From Zelopaecilomyces penicillatus (lineage: Eukaryota > Ascomycota > Sordariomycetes > Hypocreales > Pseudodiploosporaceae): a stretch of DNA of 64,000 nt. Of this stretch, positions 48,600-60,065 are shown one piece after another. The notes under the pieces are model-generated. The model was not told where the DNA came from and ran no database searches. It saw nothing but the letters and a program-made list of their open reading frames with translations. The stretch's first letter is position 1, and each line of letters starts with the position of its first letter. The DNA lies in contig VCCP01000003.1 of the NCBI GenBank assembly GCA_005765155.1, positions 6,440,384-6,504,383 of the forward strand, read 5' to 3'. The position numbers and the translations under genes are program-made.

Positions 48600-49650
48600 T
48601 TAAATAATGAATTTAAGTATAGTAAGATAATTGGATTTAAGCTAGTTAAGATTATCAATATAACCACTACTAAGGAAGCTAAGTTAATTATAGCTTAATC
48701 TAATAATAATTAAATAATAGCACTTTAATAGTGTTCTCTAGGAGCTGATAAGAATAGGTTATTTATTACTTATTTAGTCTTTAGGCTCTTGTTTAGGCTT
48801 ACTTTGTTTATATATAATAGTATTAAGGATACTTAGGGATCACCTGATTAAGATTTATTAAATAAGGAGGTAGAGTCTATATTAATATAGCTTATACTAT
48901 ACTTAAACCCCTAGAAATAGATTACCTTTAAGGAGTGGATAGCTAAGTTAACTTCTCCAAGTACTTTCATAGCTAATTTAGATAAGGATACTAATATCTC
49001 TAAGGATATTATTATAACCCTAAGGTGTTTTATTGATAGGAACCTAAGCAGGGTATCTTGATTAGATAATAGGTATCTTTCTTATAAGCGGATTGAATTT
49101 CTTAATAGAGAAAAGGGAAGTCTAGAGAAGAAGCAGAAGAGCTAATAAGAGGAATTAGACCCTCAGCCCCCTCTATACTATATACCGCCAATTCGATCTA
49201 TAAGATATAAGGGAGAGACCACTGCTTAAGTAGGTATTGGTTTGCCTTTATAATACTTAGGAGCAGTAGGGTATACTATAACTATTGAATTTACTAAGAA
49301 GATAGATAATATATTCCTTACTAGAAGGCTTATACTATATATCGAATACTCTGATAGTTATATTAGTCTCTATTCTAATAGAATAATTATAAAAGGGACT
49401 CTTTAATATATTAGGGAGATAATAGAAGCTTTCTTTAATAGTTTAGTGATTTAAGCTATTTAATCTAGTAGATCTAAATACTATGCTATATAAGTATAAC
49501 TAATAATACCTCTACCTATAGATTAAGTAATAGAGTTAAATACTTTAAGGATATTAAGAGAGTTAAAGGGATTAAATATTAGGGGAATACTTAATTAAGA
49601 ATAGATAAGATAGAAAAAGTAAAGTATATATATATAGGCATTTAAAGGTT
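48600..49650 (+). pseudogene. Extra coding relic downstream of Gypsy-1 integrase
   Basis: Read with stops as glutamine, one plus-strand frame runs for roughly 340 codons with a protein-like composition: EAKLIIAQSNNNQ, KRIEFLNREKGSLEKKQK, a proline-rich DPQPPLYYIPPIR, then GIGLPLQYLGAVGYTITIEF and a tail ending near 49620, about 115 bases before the 3' LTR. The order is typical of a protein encoded 3' of pol. I do not recognise the family. Envelope, a second gag or a regulatory protein are all possible; no clear membrane segments or signal peptide are visible in this frame. Confidence 0.45.
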
Positions 49651-49732
49651 ATATTTAAATACTATTATTTGATTGGTTATGAATATTATCTGACTTGATG
49701 ATAGGGTTATCTTTAATATTCATTAAGAGGGT

Positions 49733-50126
49733 TTTAATAACTGGGTTGAACATACCCCTTTATTAGTTGATTAAGCTATAGCTATATAAGCTGTATTTAG
49801 GGGGATTGAACTATATAAGTAGATAGGCTATACCCAGGCTATTTGAACAGGCAGATATCATCCAATTCAAGTTTTTCCCTCTTCTATCTAAGAATTTTTC
49901 TAGTATATTTAAAAGACTAGCTATTAAAAAGCTATCTTCTTTATTTGATTAATTATAGGATGATTAATTAATCTCTTAAGTTTATTTTATTATATCGCCG
50001 CTTTATAGCTTTTCTTGCTTATTTAATCTTTGTGGACTATACTAGCTATGCAACTACCTTAAAATCATACTATAGTTCTGTGGGTGGTGTTGGTGTTATT
50101 ATATGTGTTGTTTTCCCTCTATTAAA
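49733..50126 (+). repeat. Gypsy-1 3' LTR
   Basis: 394 bases, starting tttaataactgggttgaac and ending ccctctattaaa, preceded by a purine tract and followed by the CTAG target duplicate. Confidence 0.9.
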
Positions 50127-53100
50127 CTAGAGAAGTAACCCAGTATTCTTATAAAAAAGGGATTGGTAAGTAAACTGTTTCTATTAAATATTAACCCTAT
50201 CAAAGATATAGAATAGGTTAAATCCCTGATATTTATAGTAGTATATTATAGGTTAATAATATTCTTTCTCTTTAGATTTCCAGAAAATAATAGAATAAAA
50301 GATTAAAAAGGTTTTATATAGGGTCACTCCTATAATAACTGGGTTATAGCCCTCTGTATTATTATATAATTCAAAAAATATAGATCAACTCCTATAATTT
50401 CACCTACTCTACCCAAACCATATTAAAACAATCTATCTCTTTAATATAAATATACTATTAACATATCTAGTACTAATATAGCAGCAGTATAGATAAGAAA
50501 TAAAGACAAGATTATATTATAGGACCTTACTATAAAGATAGCTATATATTTTAATAGAATAAATAGCCTTAAAACCAATAACCTTAATAGTATATTATTA
50601 TATAAGGATATAAGAGTAATGATAGGGATCTCTATTAGGGCTATAGGAGCCAGAGGAGGGCCAGACAAGGATACTATCCGAGTTAATCTTATATCAGCTA
50701 TTTATAAAAGTATTATAAACATATTAAAGCAAATCACCTTTAATATAGATTTAATTAAGGAAGAAGGGAGAAAGAAGTTTATTCTATAGCCGCTTATACT
50801 TAAGAGTGCGAATATAGAAAATTTAATAGAGTGGCTAAAGATAAGAGCAAATATTAGCTTTAATAATAAACTTAATATAATAAAAGCCAGCCTTAGTAAT
50901 CAAGAACTCTATAAGCAGTAAATATAATACCTTAATAATATCGCTTTAGTAGTTAATATAGTAGATAGTAAAGATTAGAAGCAGCTATATAATCTAAGAA
51001 AAAACAGAGATCTTATAGGAACATTTTTATCTAATAAAAAAGACCTTATAATTATCTATAAGATATTCAGTATTCTTAACTAATAAGATTTAGCTATATT
51101 TAACTGTATTACTAAAGCAAATAATAAAAAGCCTAAGCTATATTAGATTCTTAATAAAGGTATATATTATTATAATCCACTATTACCCATCCCTATCTTA
51201 ACTATATATCCTAGTATAAAGGGTATATTAGTAGTGGTAACTCTATAAAGGGGAAATATAATATATATTAATAGATAATTATAAGGGCAAATATAATTAT
51301 TAATAAGATAATAGATATATAGAGAGCTATAATATTAGCAGATAAGTGTAAGCTAGGAAAGATAATAAAGATATTCTTATTATTATATAATATAACCAAG
51401 AAGATATATAAATCAGTTAAGGCAGACCCTAAGCCGCTGGCTAAAGGCAAACGACTGTATAAGCCGAGCATTATATTCTACTCTACTATAATAATTAAGC
51501 AGATTTTCCTCAAAGCTATAGTATAATAGGCTGGCTATTTTAATGTTATTATCTATTATAGCACCTATAATAAGATTATATTATAGGTATAGAAAGAAGC
51601 CACTTTAAATAATATAGCAGAGTTATAGAAATAGATTAATAAGCAAAGAGATAGGTATATAAACCCGGATACTCTATAACAAATCATTATTATCCCCTAT
51701 ACTATAAAGATAAGACAATTAAGCTTATATAGTAAGGTAATTAGGAATATAAGGATAAGACTCTATAAGATAGCAGAGACTAACCCTAAACTCCTCCAAC
51801 AACTTAAAGAGACAAAGAAAATAATCCTATAAAACCCAGAAGATAAGCTAGAGATTAAGGACTTAATAAGCCTAGGCATAGATAGAACTAGGTCCAACAC
51901 TATAGTACTATTAAAAATCATGGATATATAGTTTACCTGGATTGTCTATAATAAAGGCTATACTATTAAAAGCCCCTATTTAACAATACATTGCATTATC
52001 AGCCAGCTGGATTATAAGGCCACTTTTATATATATCACAACCCTATTACTTAACTATATCTATAATAAACTCAGTTATATCAAATTGTTCTAAAACCTGG
52101 TATAGCTGTTTAAATAGAAGCTATCTATCAAAGTATTATTTAATATATAGTATAAGAAGGGGATATAGAAGGGGATATATAGCAGCAGAGAGTATAAGGG
52201 TATAACTTATAATCACTTAACTATTAGGACTATTAATAGCCAGACAGATAATATAATCTATACTGCTAACCAGCAAAAACACTATATAGAGTTTATTAAA
52301 TATATCTCTGATCTAACCATACTATTATTCCTTATATACCCTATATTATTTAAGAACTATATACTTAATAATAAATAGGATTCTAATATAATATAGTATA
52401 CTATATATTCAGTAATATCGATCTTTATTATCTATAGGGGTATACTAAGTAAAATAATACTACCAGACAACTTAGAGGTTATACCTAGTAACTCTATTCT
52501 GCTTATATATATCTATACTATCAAGTTAAAGTTGGATATCCAAAACAGATATAAGATTCGATATATTATTAACTAGAATATAAGATCCTTTATTATAGTA
52601 ATACCTGATAATATAGGTATAAAAGAGGAGAGAAAGAATATTATAGCAGTACCCAGTATCTTAATAAACACAGGTATTTAATAAGTACTAGTATTAATAT
52701 CTATTAATACCAACTTCTATATACTAATACAGGCTAATCTAAGAAACATTAAGTTATTTAAAGATATAAATACCCTTTGAATAATATATTATAATTAGAT
52801 AATTATAAAGATTAAACTCTATACAAACAAATTAATAATATAGGCAGCAGAGACCAAGATATAAGAATTTAATATATTAAGAAAAAAAGATATATATACT
52901 ATAGCTGGAGTTTTCGAGATAAATATAATAGCAGCTAAGGACTATATAGATAGCCTCTAATAATACTTTTATTATTACAGGCCTAATAGGAGTATACTCT
53001 ACCTAACTAATAGGATTATTATAATCTAGATAATAATATATAAATCTTTTAAGATTATATATACTATATAGAAGATACTATATAAGTTATATACTTAAAA

Positions 53101-53370
53101 AAGCAGGGTACTAATATATATTAATTACTCCCTTATTTAAGTATAAATAGAATCTATTTATTATTATTAGTTAATAAGGAGATATTGGTGTATACTATAA
53201 GGAATAGCCTTTTCAATCTATAAATAAAAGTGATAGAATATCTATACTATAAAAATTATAATCTATAGATTATAAACCAGGATTAACCCTTTAAGAGCTT
53301 ATTATTATATTATATAAATAGCTTAAATTTACTAACAGATATAATAGGATCCTAGCCACTATATTAAACT
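50127..53370 (+). repeat. Subtelomeric unit A, part 2 (after Gypsy-1 insertion)
   Basis: Continues unit A from the Gypsy-1 target site and matches unit B 60728-63883. It extends about 90 bases beyond the point where unit B is replaced by telomere repeats, so it shows the original end of the unit. Reading through stops gives protein-like sequence (for example RKNRDLIGTFLSNKKDLII and VFEINIIAAKDYIDSL) that I do not recognise, suggesting a second gene in each unit. No intact frame is present. Confidence 0.85.
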
Positions 53371-53929
53371 TATCCATTATATAGCGGGCTCCTTTTATAC
53401 AAAGAAAGGATAGGGCCAAGTATAATTAATAGCCCTTAACCTAAATACCTTACTATAACCAGCAAAGGATGATATATAAAGGGAATAATATAATTAGCAT
53501 GAATAATAGGGTTAGGGTCTAGGAATTCCCTATTATAATTAATCAAGCCTAAATACTAGCTCAGGGTTATTATAGCTTAGGTTACTAAACTATAGAGCCA
53601 CCCTGCTTAGGTATTACTATATGGCTAGTATTATAAATTAATTACTATCCCCTCTTATATATATAGGTTATCTCTTTTAGCAAAAAATAGATAGATTCAT
53701 CTATAACTAATAGCACCAGATCCTAATATACACCCAATACAGAATATATTTTATATCCAATCCAGTCAGCTGGAAACATCATCTACAAGCCAAGCCACAC
53801 TATATTAAGGGCAAGCAGCTATACCTGCTAGTGAATAGATTCAGTGCTTATAGGCTGAGGCCTCTAGAGGAGCTCTAACAATAGCCAGCTAAGGACCATA
53901 CTATCCAGCCACTTTAATACCTAGTAATC

Positions 53930-56900
53930 CTTAATAGCTATAAGTGTTTATATCTATACTATAGGCATTACTCTATACAGAGGGCTAAGCTATAGGAGCA
54001 TCTAGTAAAGCATCGGCCTGTTAGTAGTGAGAAGCTGCTGTTCAGATGCTGCTATATATAAACGCTATTCTAGGCAAAGCAGCTCATTATCTACTTTAAG
54101 GTAGCTATCCATAGCGTTATAATATTGATACTGCTGCCTATTCCCAGGCCAATAGGATCCAGATCTATTATTAAGATAGACCTATTCTAGTCACTGATAC
54201 AAGACAGTATATAGGCTGCCGATAATATCCAGCGCAAAGGGACAGTTATAGATAGCAGCAAGACCAAATCAGTATACATACCCTAGGTAAACCAGACCAG
54301 ATTCACTATATATCTGGATAGATTATATAATAAAGATATTATATTATTATATACACTGCCTAGGCAGGACCTTAAGTATATATTATCTAGAGAGGATTAT
54401 ACCAAGCTAGAGAATATCTTGAATATAATAGAAAAGATATTATATAGTAAGTACAAGCTAGTATAGAAGGGCTTAGCAATACATAGGATAATTTAATAAT
54501 AAGCTCTTATCCTTAGCTGCTTCTATATAGGCTATATATCCAAGGCTAATATATTCCAGTTATTTAAGAACAAATCAATACTAACCAACTACTTTAACTA
54601 TATAAAGCAGCTAATAGTCTACTACTACCATATAGTTCATAGAGGTATAGAGCACTTTATACAGGCAGAGGGCTACCCTATACTGACCAACACTATAGAG
54701 ATATCATTATCCTAGACTATATATATAGATAAAGTTATTAAGCAGGTCAATAGGGATCCTAGCCTAGACAATATACAGTTATAGCTTGTATTATAGAGGC
54801 TATATTGCTTATTAATATACCATCCTATAGGCAGCCAGCCCTTTAAGTTATCACTGCTTAGCTACTATATTATAATAAGCTATAAGATAAGCCAAACCCT
54901 AGACCACCACCACCTACTATCAGACAAGCACATAAGCTGATAGATCGAACAGAGCAATAGGGGATAGAAAGATCCAGGCAATTTTAATAATAAACTATTA
55001 ATACTGATATGATCTGCCTAGCTGATACTATTTAGCATGGTATACAACAACTATATAGAGATAGATAATATAATACTAGAAAAGCTAACCAAGCTCATCA
55101 ACAGATATATAATATAATCCAATAAAACCCTATTTAGATATATTCTAAACTAGAGATTATACCTCTTTAAAGCAAGCATAGATAGCCTTACCTAGTATTA
55201 AGTCTACTGGTTGCTGAATGATATAATCATCTAGTATAAGGGTATAGCTATTATTATACAGGATATTATATAATTAGCTGGGTTCATCTTTAATAGGATG
55301 AAATCGCTCCTAGATAAGCACCTCCTTCTCAATATAAACTATATACTATATATCCAGGCTAGCGATATCCAGGATAATATCAATAGTATACAGTATAGTA
55401 TATCATAGGCCACCAACCATTATAACACCTATCTAATAGTATATAATAGGATTATACTACTCTAGTATATCCAGGGCAGTAAGCTATTAAGCAATACCTT
55501 TATAATAAAGGATAGCAGTATAGAAAAGATAATCTTACTTAGGCTCTATAGTATAGCTATAGCAGTGTATAAGATAAGGGTATAAGAATTCCTTAGGCTG
55601 CTCCTTATGCTCTGCTATATCATACCTAGGCTATTATTACGGTTATTGGAAATCCTATCCATCGCTATATACAACACCATAAGGCAGTGGCACCTTTTTA
55701 TCTAAGAGAAGCTAGTACTGCTCTATATATAATACCATAAGGGCCAGGAATGCTTGGGTATATATAAGGAGAATATTCACTTCCTATTACTAGAGGTCAG
55801 TAATATACTCCTTATATATATCATCTATATTATACCCCTTAGGCAGATATTTCTATAAGCTAGTAGACCAAGTGCTATACTATTATTATTCCTATAATTA
55901 AGCCTAAAAGGTAAGGTATAGGGCAATAATGCCATCTCTATTATACTAGCAAAGATATATATACTAGGCGGCCTATCACAGATACAGATAGCCTGGTAAA
56001 GGCAGATAATAGCAGCTATTATTAAGGATAAGTTCTTAAGGAGTAACTAGGCTAACTTCAGATCAGAATTCATAGATAGGGCCAGTACTAGTATCAGCTC
56101 TAATAACCCTAAGGAGGAGTACCTAATAATTAAGCTAGCAGAGATAAGCAACCACTTATACCAGATATTCAACCATATATATATGGATGCATCCAGGCAG
56201 TATAAGAGCATCCTACTATACTAAGTATACCAGGTATCTACTAGCTAGTAGAACCTTTTTAGACTACCTAATATACTTAAACCCGATCAGTAAGATATTA
56301 TAGATAACAGAGCTAATATCACAACCATCCTATTCATAAGGGTTAGGAAGTAGGCCAGCTAGGGTTATATAAAGCAGGAGCTTATTACTATAGCCAGATC
56401 TATAATAAAGGACCCCACCCTATACTTCCAAAGTAATAACCAGAGATAAAAGGCTATAGCCATACTCAGGACAGGCCTAAAGGAGCAGATAATAATTATC
56501 CTGCCTATAAAGGGGGATAAGACCCTCTCTATTATAATAGGATGCACCCTTAATAGCACAGGCATAACCATCCTCATTCTATCAACCATAGCCCTATACC
56601 ACTTAATAGAATAAAAGCTTACTAGGGCTAGGATCTATATTATATACTAGATAAGAGAGAATAATATAGAGGGCCCTATTATTATCATTACTATTAAGCT
56701 TATATATATAGAGGAGTTCCTTAATAGTATATACTAGCTACTATAGAGGTAAGGCCTGGACTATATTATAATAGATGAATACTATCTTATAATTATAGCA
56801 GTGGATTATAGATTAAGCCTTTATAACCTTGGATAGTATATCCACCAGATCAAGATATAGAGTATATAGCTCATAACCACACTACCACCAGTAATAGCAC

Positions 56901-58230
56901 TAGGCTTTATCAAATAGAATAAACTCATAAAGCTATATATTATCAGGGAGTCTATCAACTAATATAATATCAGCTATAAAATCATATACTTAGGGCAGCA
57001 AGCTAAAAATAAGGATAGGTTTAAGGGTATAATATAATAGGTTGAATTGATAATAACTTTAAGCCTAGAGAGATTTATATTTAAACTATAGAAAGGAGGC
57101 AGGCAAATCATTATATACTACCAGATTATACCCTAGATCGATTAAATAACAGACTACCTAAAATATAAAATACTTATATTATTATTAGGTATAGCTAAGG
57201 AGAAGGCCACTATTATTATAGAATAAATCAATAGTATAGGGAAATAGATTATAGTAGCCATTATAGCACTAGGCCCTAGCTTCTATTATAAGTCTGTTTG
57301 GATGGTTATATATACCAGTGTACCCTAGAAGATAACAGGATTTAGGTTTAGGGTTATGATTAAGCAGGGCAGGATGAACTATTATCTAAATCATATATTA
57401 TTATAGATAAGAAGGCTCCTTTATAATCTATAGATAAAAGCAACCCTAATAAGGCGGTTATATAAATATATCTTAGCTATATAATCTATCTATAGGCTGT
57501 TATAAGTGAGTTCCTGGATGCTAAAGAAGACTAGGTCTGATGTAGCTAAGATAATAAGCTATACTCTATATGTATAAAACCCAATCCCAGGCCTAGGCTG
57601 CCTAGTAGACACATTACTATAGAGGCTTTAATAGAATTTATAGGATTAGATAAGGTCAAATGGTTAGACTATATTAGGGAAGAGAAGATCTATTAGTATA
57701 AAAGAGATCTAGAGAACACTATAGGAATATACTTATACTATAGAGCCAGAGAGAAAGAGTTCTTATATAGGACCAGGTTATACACCCACTGCTTTAACTG
57801 GATTAAGGCTAAGAAAGAAATAATCTAATAGTATAAAAAGAAGAGGACTAAATAGATACTGCTATATTAAGTCTGCCATATATATTACCAGCTATAGTAT
57901 ATCTATAGCATTAACAGACCTAATAGGAAGTGCTGATTTATAGATATAATAATACCCCTATACTATAGGATATATATAAGGCTGGGCAGTGCTATATAGA
58001 TAAAAAGATACTTCTAATAGATATTTATATTATAAATCGATTTTATAGTCTGGCTTGGATAAGAGGCAAACCTAGGTATTATAGAAACTATATAAGGGAA
58101 CCTAATAGCCACTCTAGCAATAAAAGAGTTTAGAGGCCAGGTATAATATCAATTAGTATCACTAATAATAATAAATCGATTAATAATATAATATTAGAAT
58201 TAGACCCTAAGCCTAAGCCAGTATATCCCT
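53930..58230 (+). pseudogene. Telomere-linked RecQ-type helicase relic (unit B)
   Basis: Same gene as in unit A. Reading through stops gives a long collinear protein: an N-terminal region of roughly 800 residues (YHKGQECLGIYKENIHFLLL, PLRQIFLQASRPSAILLLFL, ISNHLYQIFNHIYMDASRQ) and then a helicase core with Walker A eroded to KGDKT (56510-56524) but the DExH box kept as DEYY (56773-56784). Motif VI is disrupted by a telomere-like replacement at 57341-57360 that also shifts the frame. The C-terminal portion includes RKHRQ-free segments such as EEKIYQYKRDLENTIGIYL (stops as Gln). Numerous TAG stops replace glutamines. Non-functional as it stands; family placement rests on motif order and telomeric location. 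Confidence 0.78.
57341..57356 (+). repeat. Telomere-like TTTAGGTTTAGGGTTA inside the helicase relic
   Basis: Unit A has tatagaaaaccggt between the shared flanks ggattta and taagcaggg; unit B has ggtttagggttatgat there. The replacement is two bases longer and, with its left flank, reads as degenerate telomere repeat. Confidence 0.75.
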
Positions 58231-59474
58231 TATAATCTTTCTAGTATTCATTTTATAGAGCTGGAATACAATTCTAATCTATAGATATAAACAGAATGAT
58301 AAGAAAGCGATAAAGGAGAGAATCTAATACTAACCTTACCCCTATTAAACCAAATATAGAAGAGGCAGTCCTATTAACCTAGACTAAGAAACATTATAAC
58401 CATCTCTAAGCATTTACTATTAGAGTTATCTATAGATATAAGGCTAGTCATAAAGGAGCCAGATCCAGCACAGCTATTCACTCCCCTAACACACTATATA
58501 AACAGCAATACATAGCCCATACAGCAAGCCAGCCAATATAGTAGTATTATATTATCAAGGCTATATAATAGAAGGCTATAAGCCAAGGTATTATTAGAAC
58601 CTTAAAGAGCTTTAAGGAAATAATTCAATAATAATAGTATAAAGAAATAAAGGATCAATCAAATAAGAGAGCAATAGACAGAGATATAGATTCTATAGCA
58701 ATATATATAACCAAACCGCTACATTTGCAAAACATATACAAATCATTCGAGTTTATACAGCTATTATTTCCATCCATCCAATACATCCATCTACACCAAC
58801 CCCCCCCCCTTATTAATATAAAGGGTCCAATACAATCTTATATAACTCATTCAATCAGCATAAAGACATTTATTATTATATATCACTTATTATAGCAAAA
58901 GAGTCTAAGAATAACTATAACCCTAAAAGCATTGGTAAATAGCTCCTTGATAAGCTAAGAGGCCTAAACCATACCAGATAGGAAGATAATATTACTCCAT
59001 CAGGCCAATCAATATCCAAAAGAACTAATATAAGGATAAGGCAATATATACACCCTATAACAGCGATCACTAGCAGTAGCAGCATAAATATAATAAGACC
59101 CCATCAATCCAACAGAATAAAAGAGAGCATCAAAGGTAAGCCAATAAAGATAGATAAAGCTAGAGAGACTAATACTAAATACCCAGCCAAGCAAGCTAGA
59201 GCAGTATCCATTACATCTAAAGGCAAATTAATAAAGAAGCACTATATAGAGACTATAAAACAGGTAGATAAATACCAGGGGAATATAATTATACACTCAC
59301 CCAATAAATCAGACTGACTATAAGCAAAAAATATAGATAAGAAGCTATTTTATAGGCAATATAAATAGTAGTAATAGCAGCCGCACTAACAGCAGCGATA
59401 GCAGCTATAATAGCAACCTATATCGATTGCCTAAGGACCAGTATAACTCTATATTATATATTATATCATTATAG

Positions 59475-60065
59475 GGCAATAGAGATAATCCAGCTACTAG
59501 TATTAGAGAGGATCGCCTAGATAGTAATAAATCAAAAAGCAATAGTAATAATAAGTTCAAAGATACTAGTGAATCTCTTAATAATATAGCTGATAATAAC
59601 TATACAAAGAGCAGCAAGAGCCCTAAGAGCAGGACTAATACCAAGAGCAATACTAAAGACAAAGTCAAAGATAATAATGATGAAGCTAAAGCCAAGACTA
59701 AAGAAGCTAAAGCTAAAGCTAAAGCTAAAGCCAAAGCTAAAGCTAAAGCTAAAGCCAAAGCCAAAGCCAAAGCCAAAGCCAAAGCCAAAGCCAAAGCTAA
59801 AGCCAAAGCCAAAGCTAAAGCTAAAGCTAAAGAAGCTAAAGAAGCTAAAGCTAAAAAAGCTAAAGAAGCCACTAAAGCCAAAGCCAAAGCCAAAGCCAAA
59901 TCCAAGGCCAAGGCTAATAATAGAGGCAAAGGTGACAGCGGCAGTGGGGATGATAGCGGTAGCAGCAGCGGAGACAATAGCAGTAGAGACAATAGTAAAG
60001 AGGACAATAATAACAACCAAGATAATAATATATACCCTAAGACACTCCCACCACTACTAGACCAA
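59475..60065 (+). pseudogene. Lysine-alanine-rich reading frame (unit B)
   Basis: Stop-free frame of 197 codons between TAG 59472-59474 and TAA 60066-60068, one of the longest open frames in the degraded region. Order: GNRDNPATSIREDRLDSN; a Ser/Asn/Lys-rich segment with DNNYTKSSKSPKSRTNTKS; a lysine-alanine tract; then a Gly/Ser/Asp/Asn-rich tail ending NNNQDNNIYPKTLPPLLDQ. Unit A's copy is interrupted earlier by CAA-to-TAA. There is no start codon, so the frame is part of a larger or spliced gene. Function unknown; the basic repeat suggests nucleic-acid binding. Confidence 0.5.
59682..59915 (+). repeat. (Lys-Ala)n tract, 78 codons (unit B)
   Basis: 234 bases of alternating AAA and GCC/GCT codons, the same length as in unit A although the GCC/GCT pattern and a few codons differ. 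Because of its low complexity several other frames on both strands are also open here; those are shadows. Confidence 0.92.

Larger units (their letters stand above)
29956..50126 (+). mobile_element. Gypsy-1: LTR retrotransposon inserted in unit A, split by Gypsy-2
   Basis: Bounded by two 394-bp LTRs and by CTAG on both sides (29952-29955 and 50127-50130). Unit B has a single CTAG at 60728-60731 with no insert, giving the empty site. Without the nested Gypsy-2 (7336 bp plus a 5-bp target duplication) the element is about 12.8 kb, large for gypsy. A candidate primer-binding site follows the 5' LTR at 30351, and a purine tract cattaagagggt precedes the 3' LTR. Internal order: gag-like region, aspartic protease, reverse transcriptase, RNase H, integrase, then an extra downstream coding relic. 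All frames are broken. Segments 37700-38403 and 45750-47370 carry nothing that I could identify. Confidence 0.9.

Noticed and set aside
50441..51471. Minus-strand hydrophobic frames in unit A part 2 (and their counterparts at 60955-62051)
   Set aside because: They lie opposite plus-strand coding remnants and have chance composition; no family resemblance.
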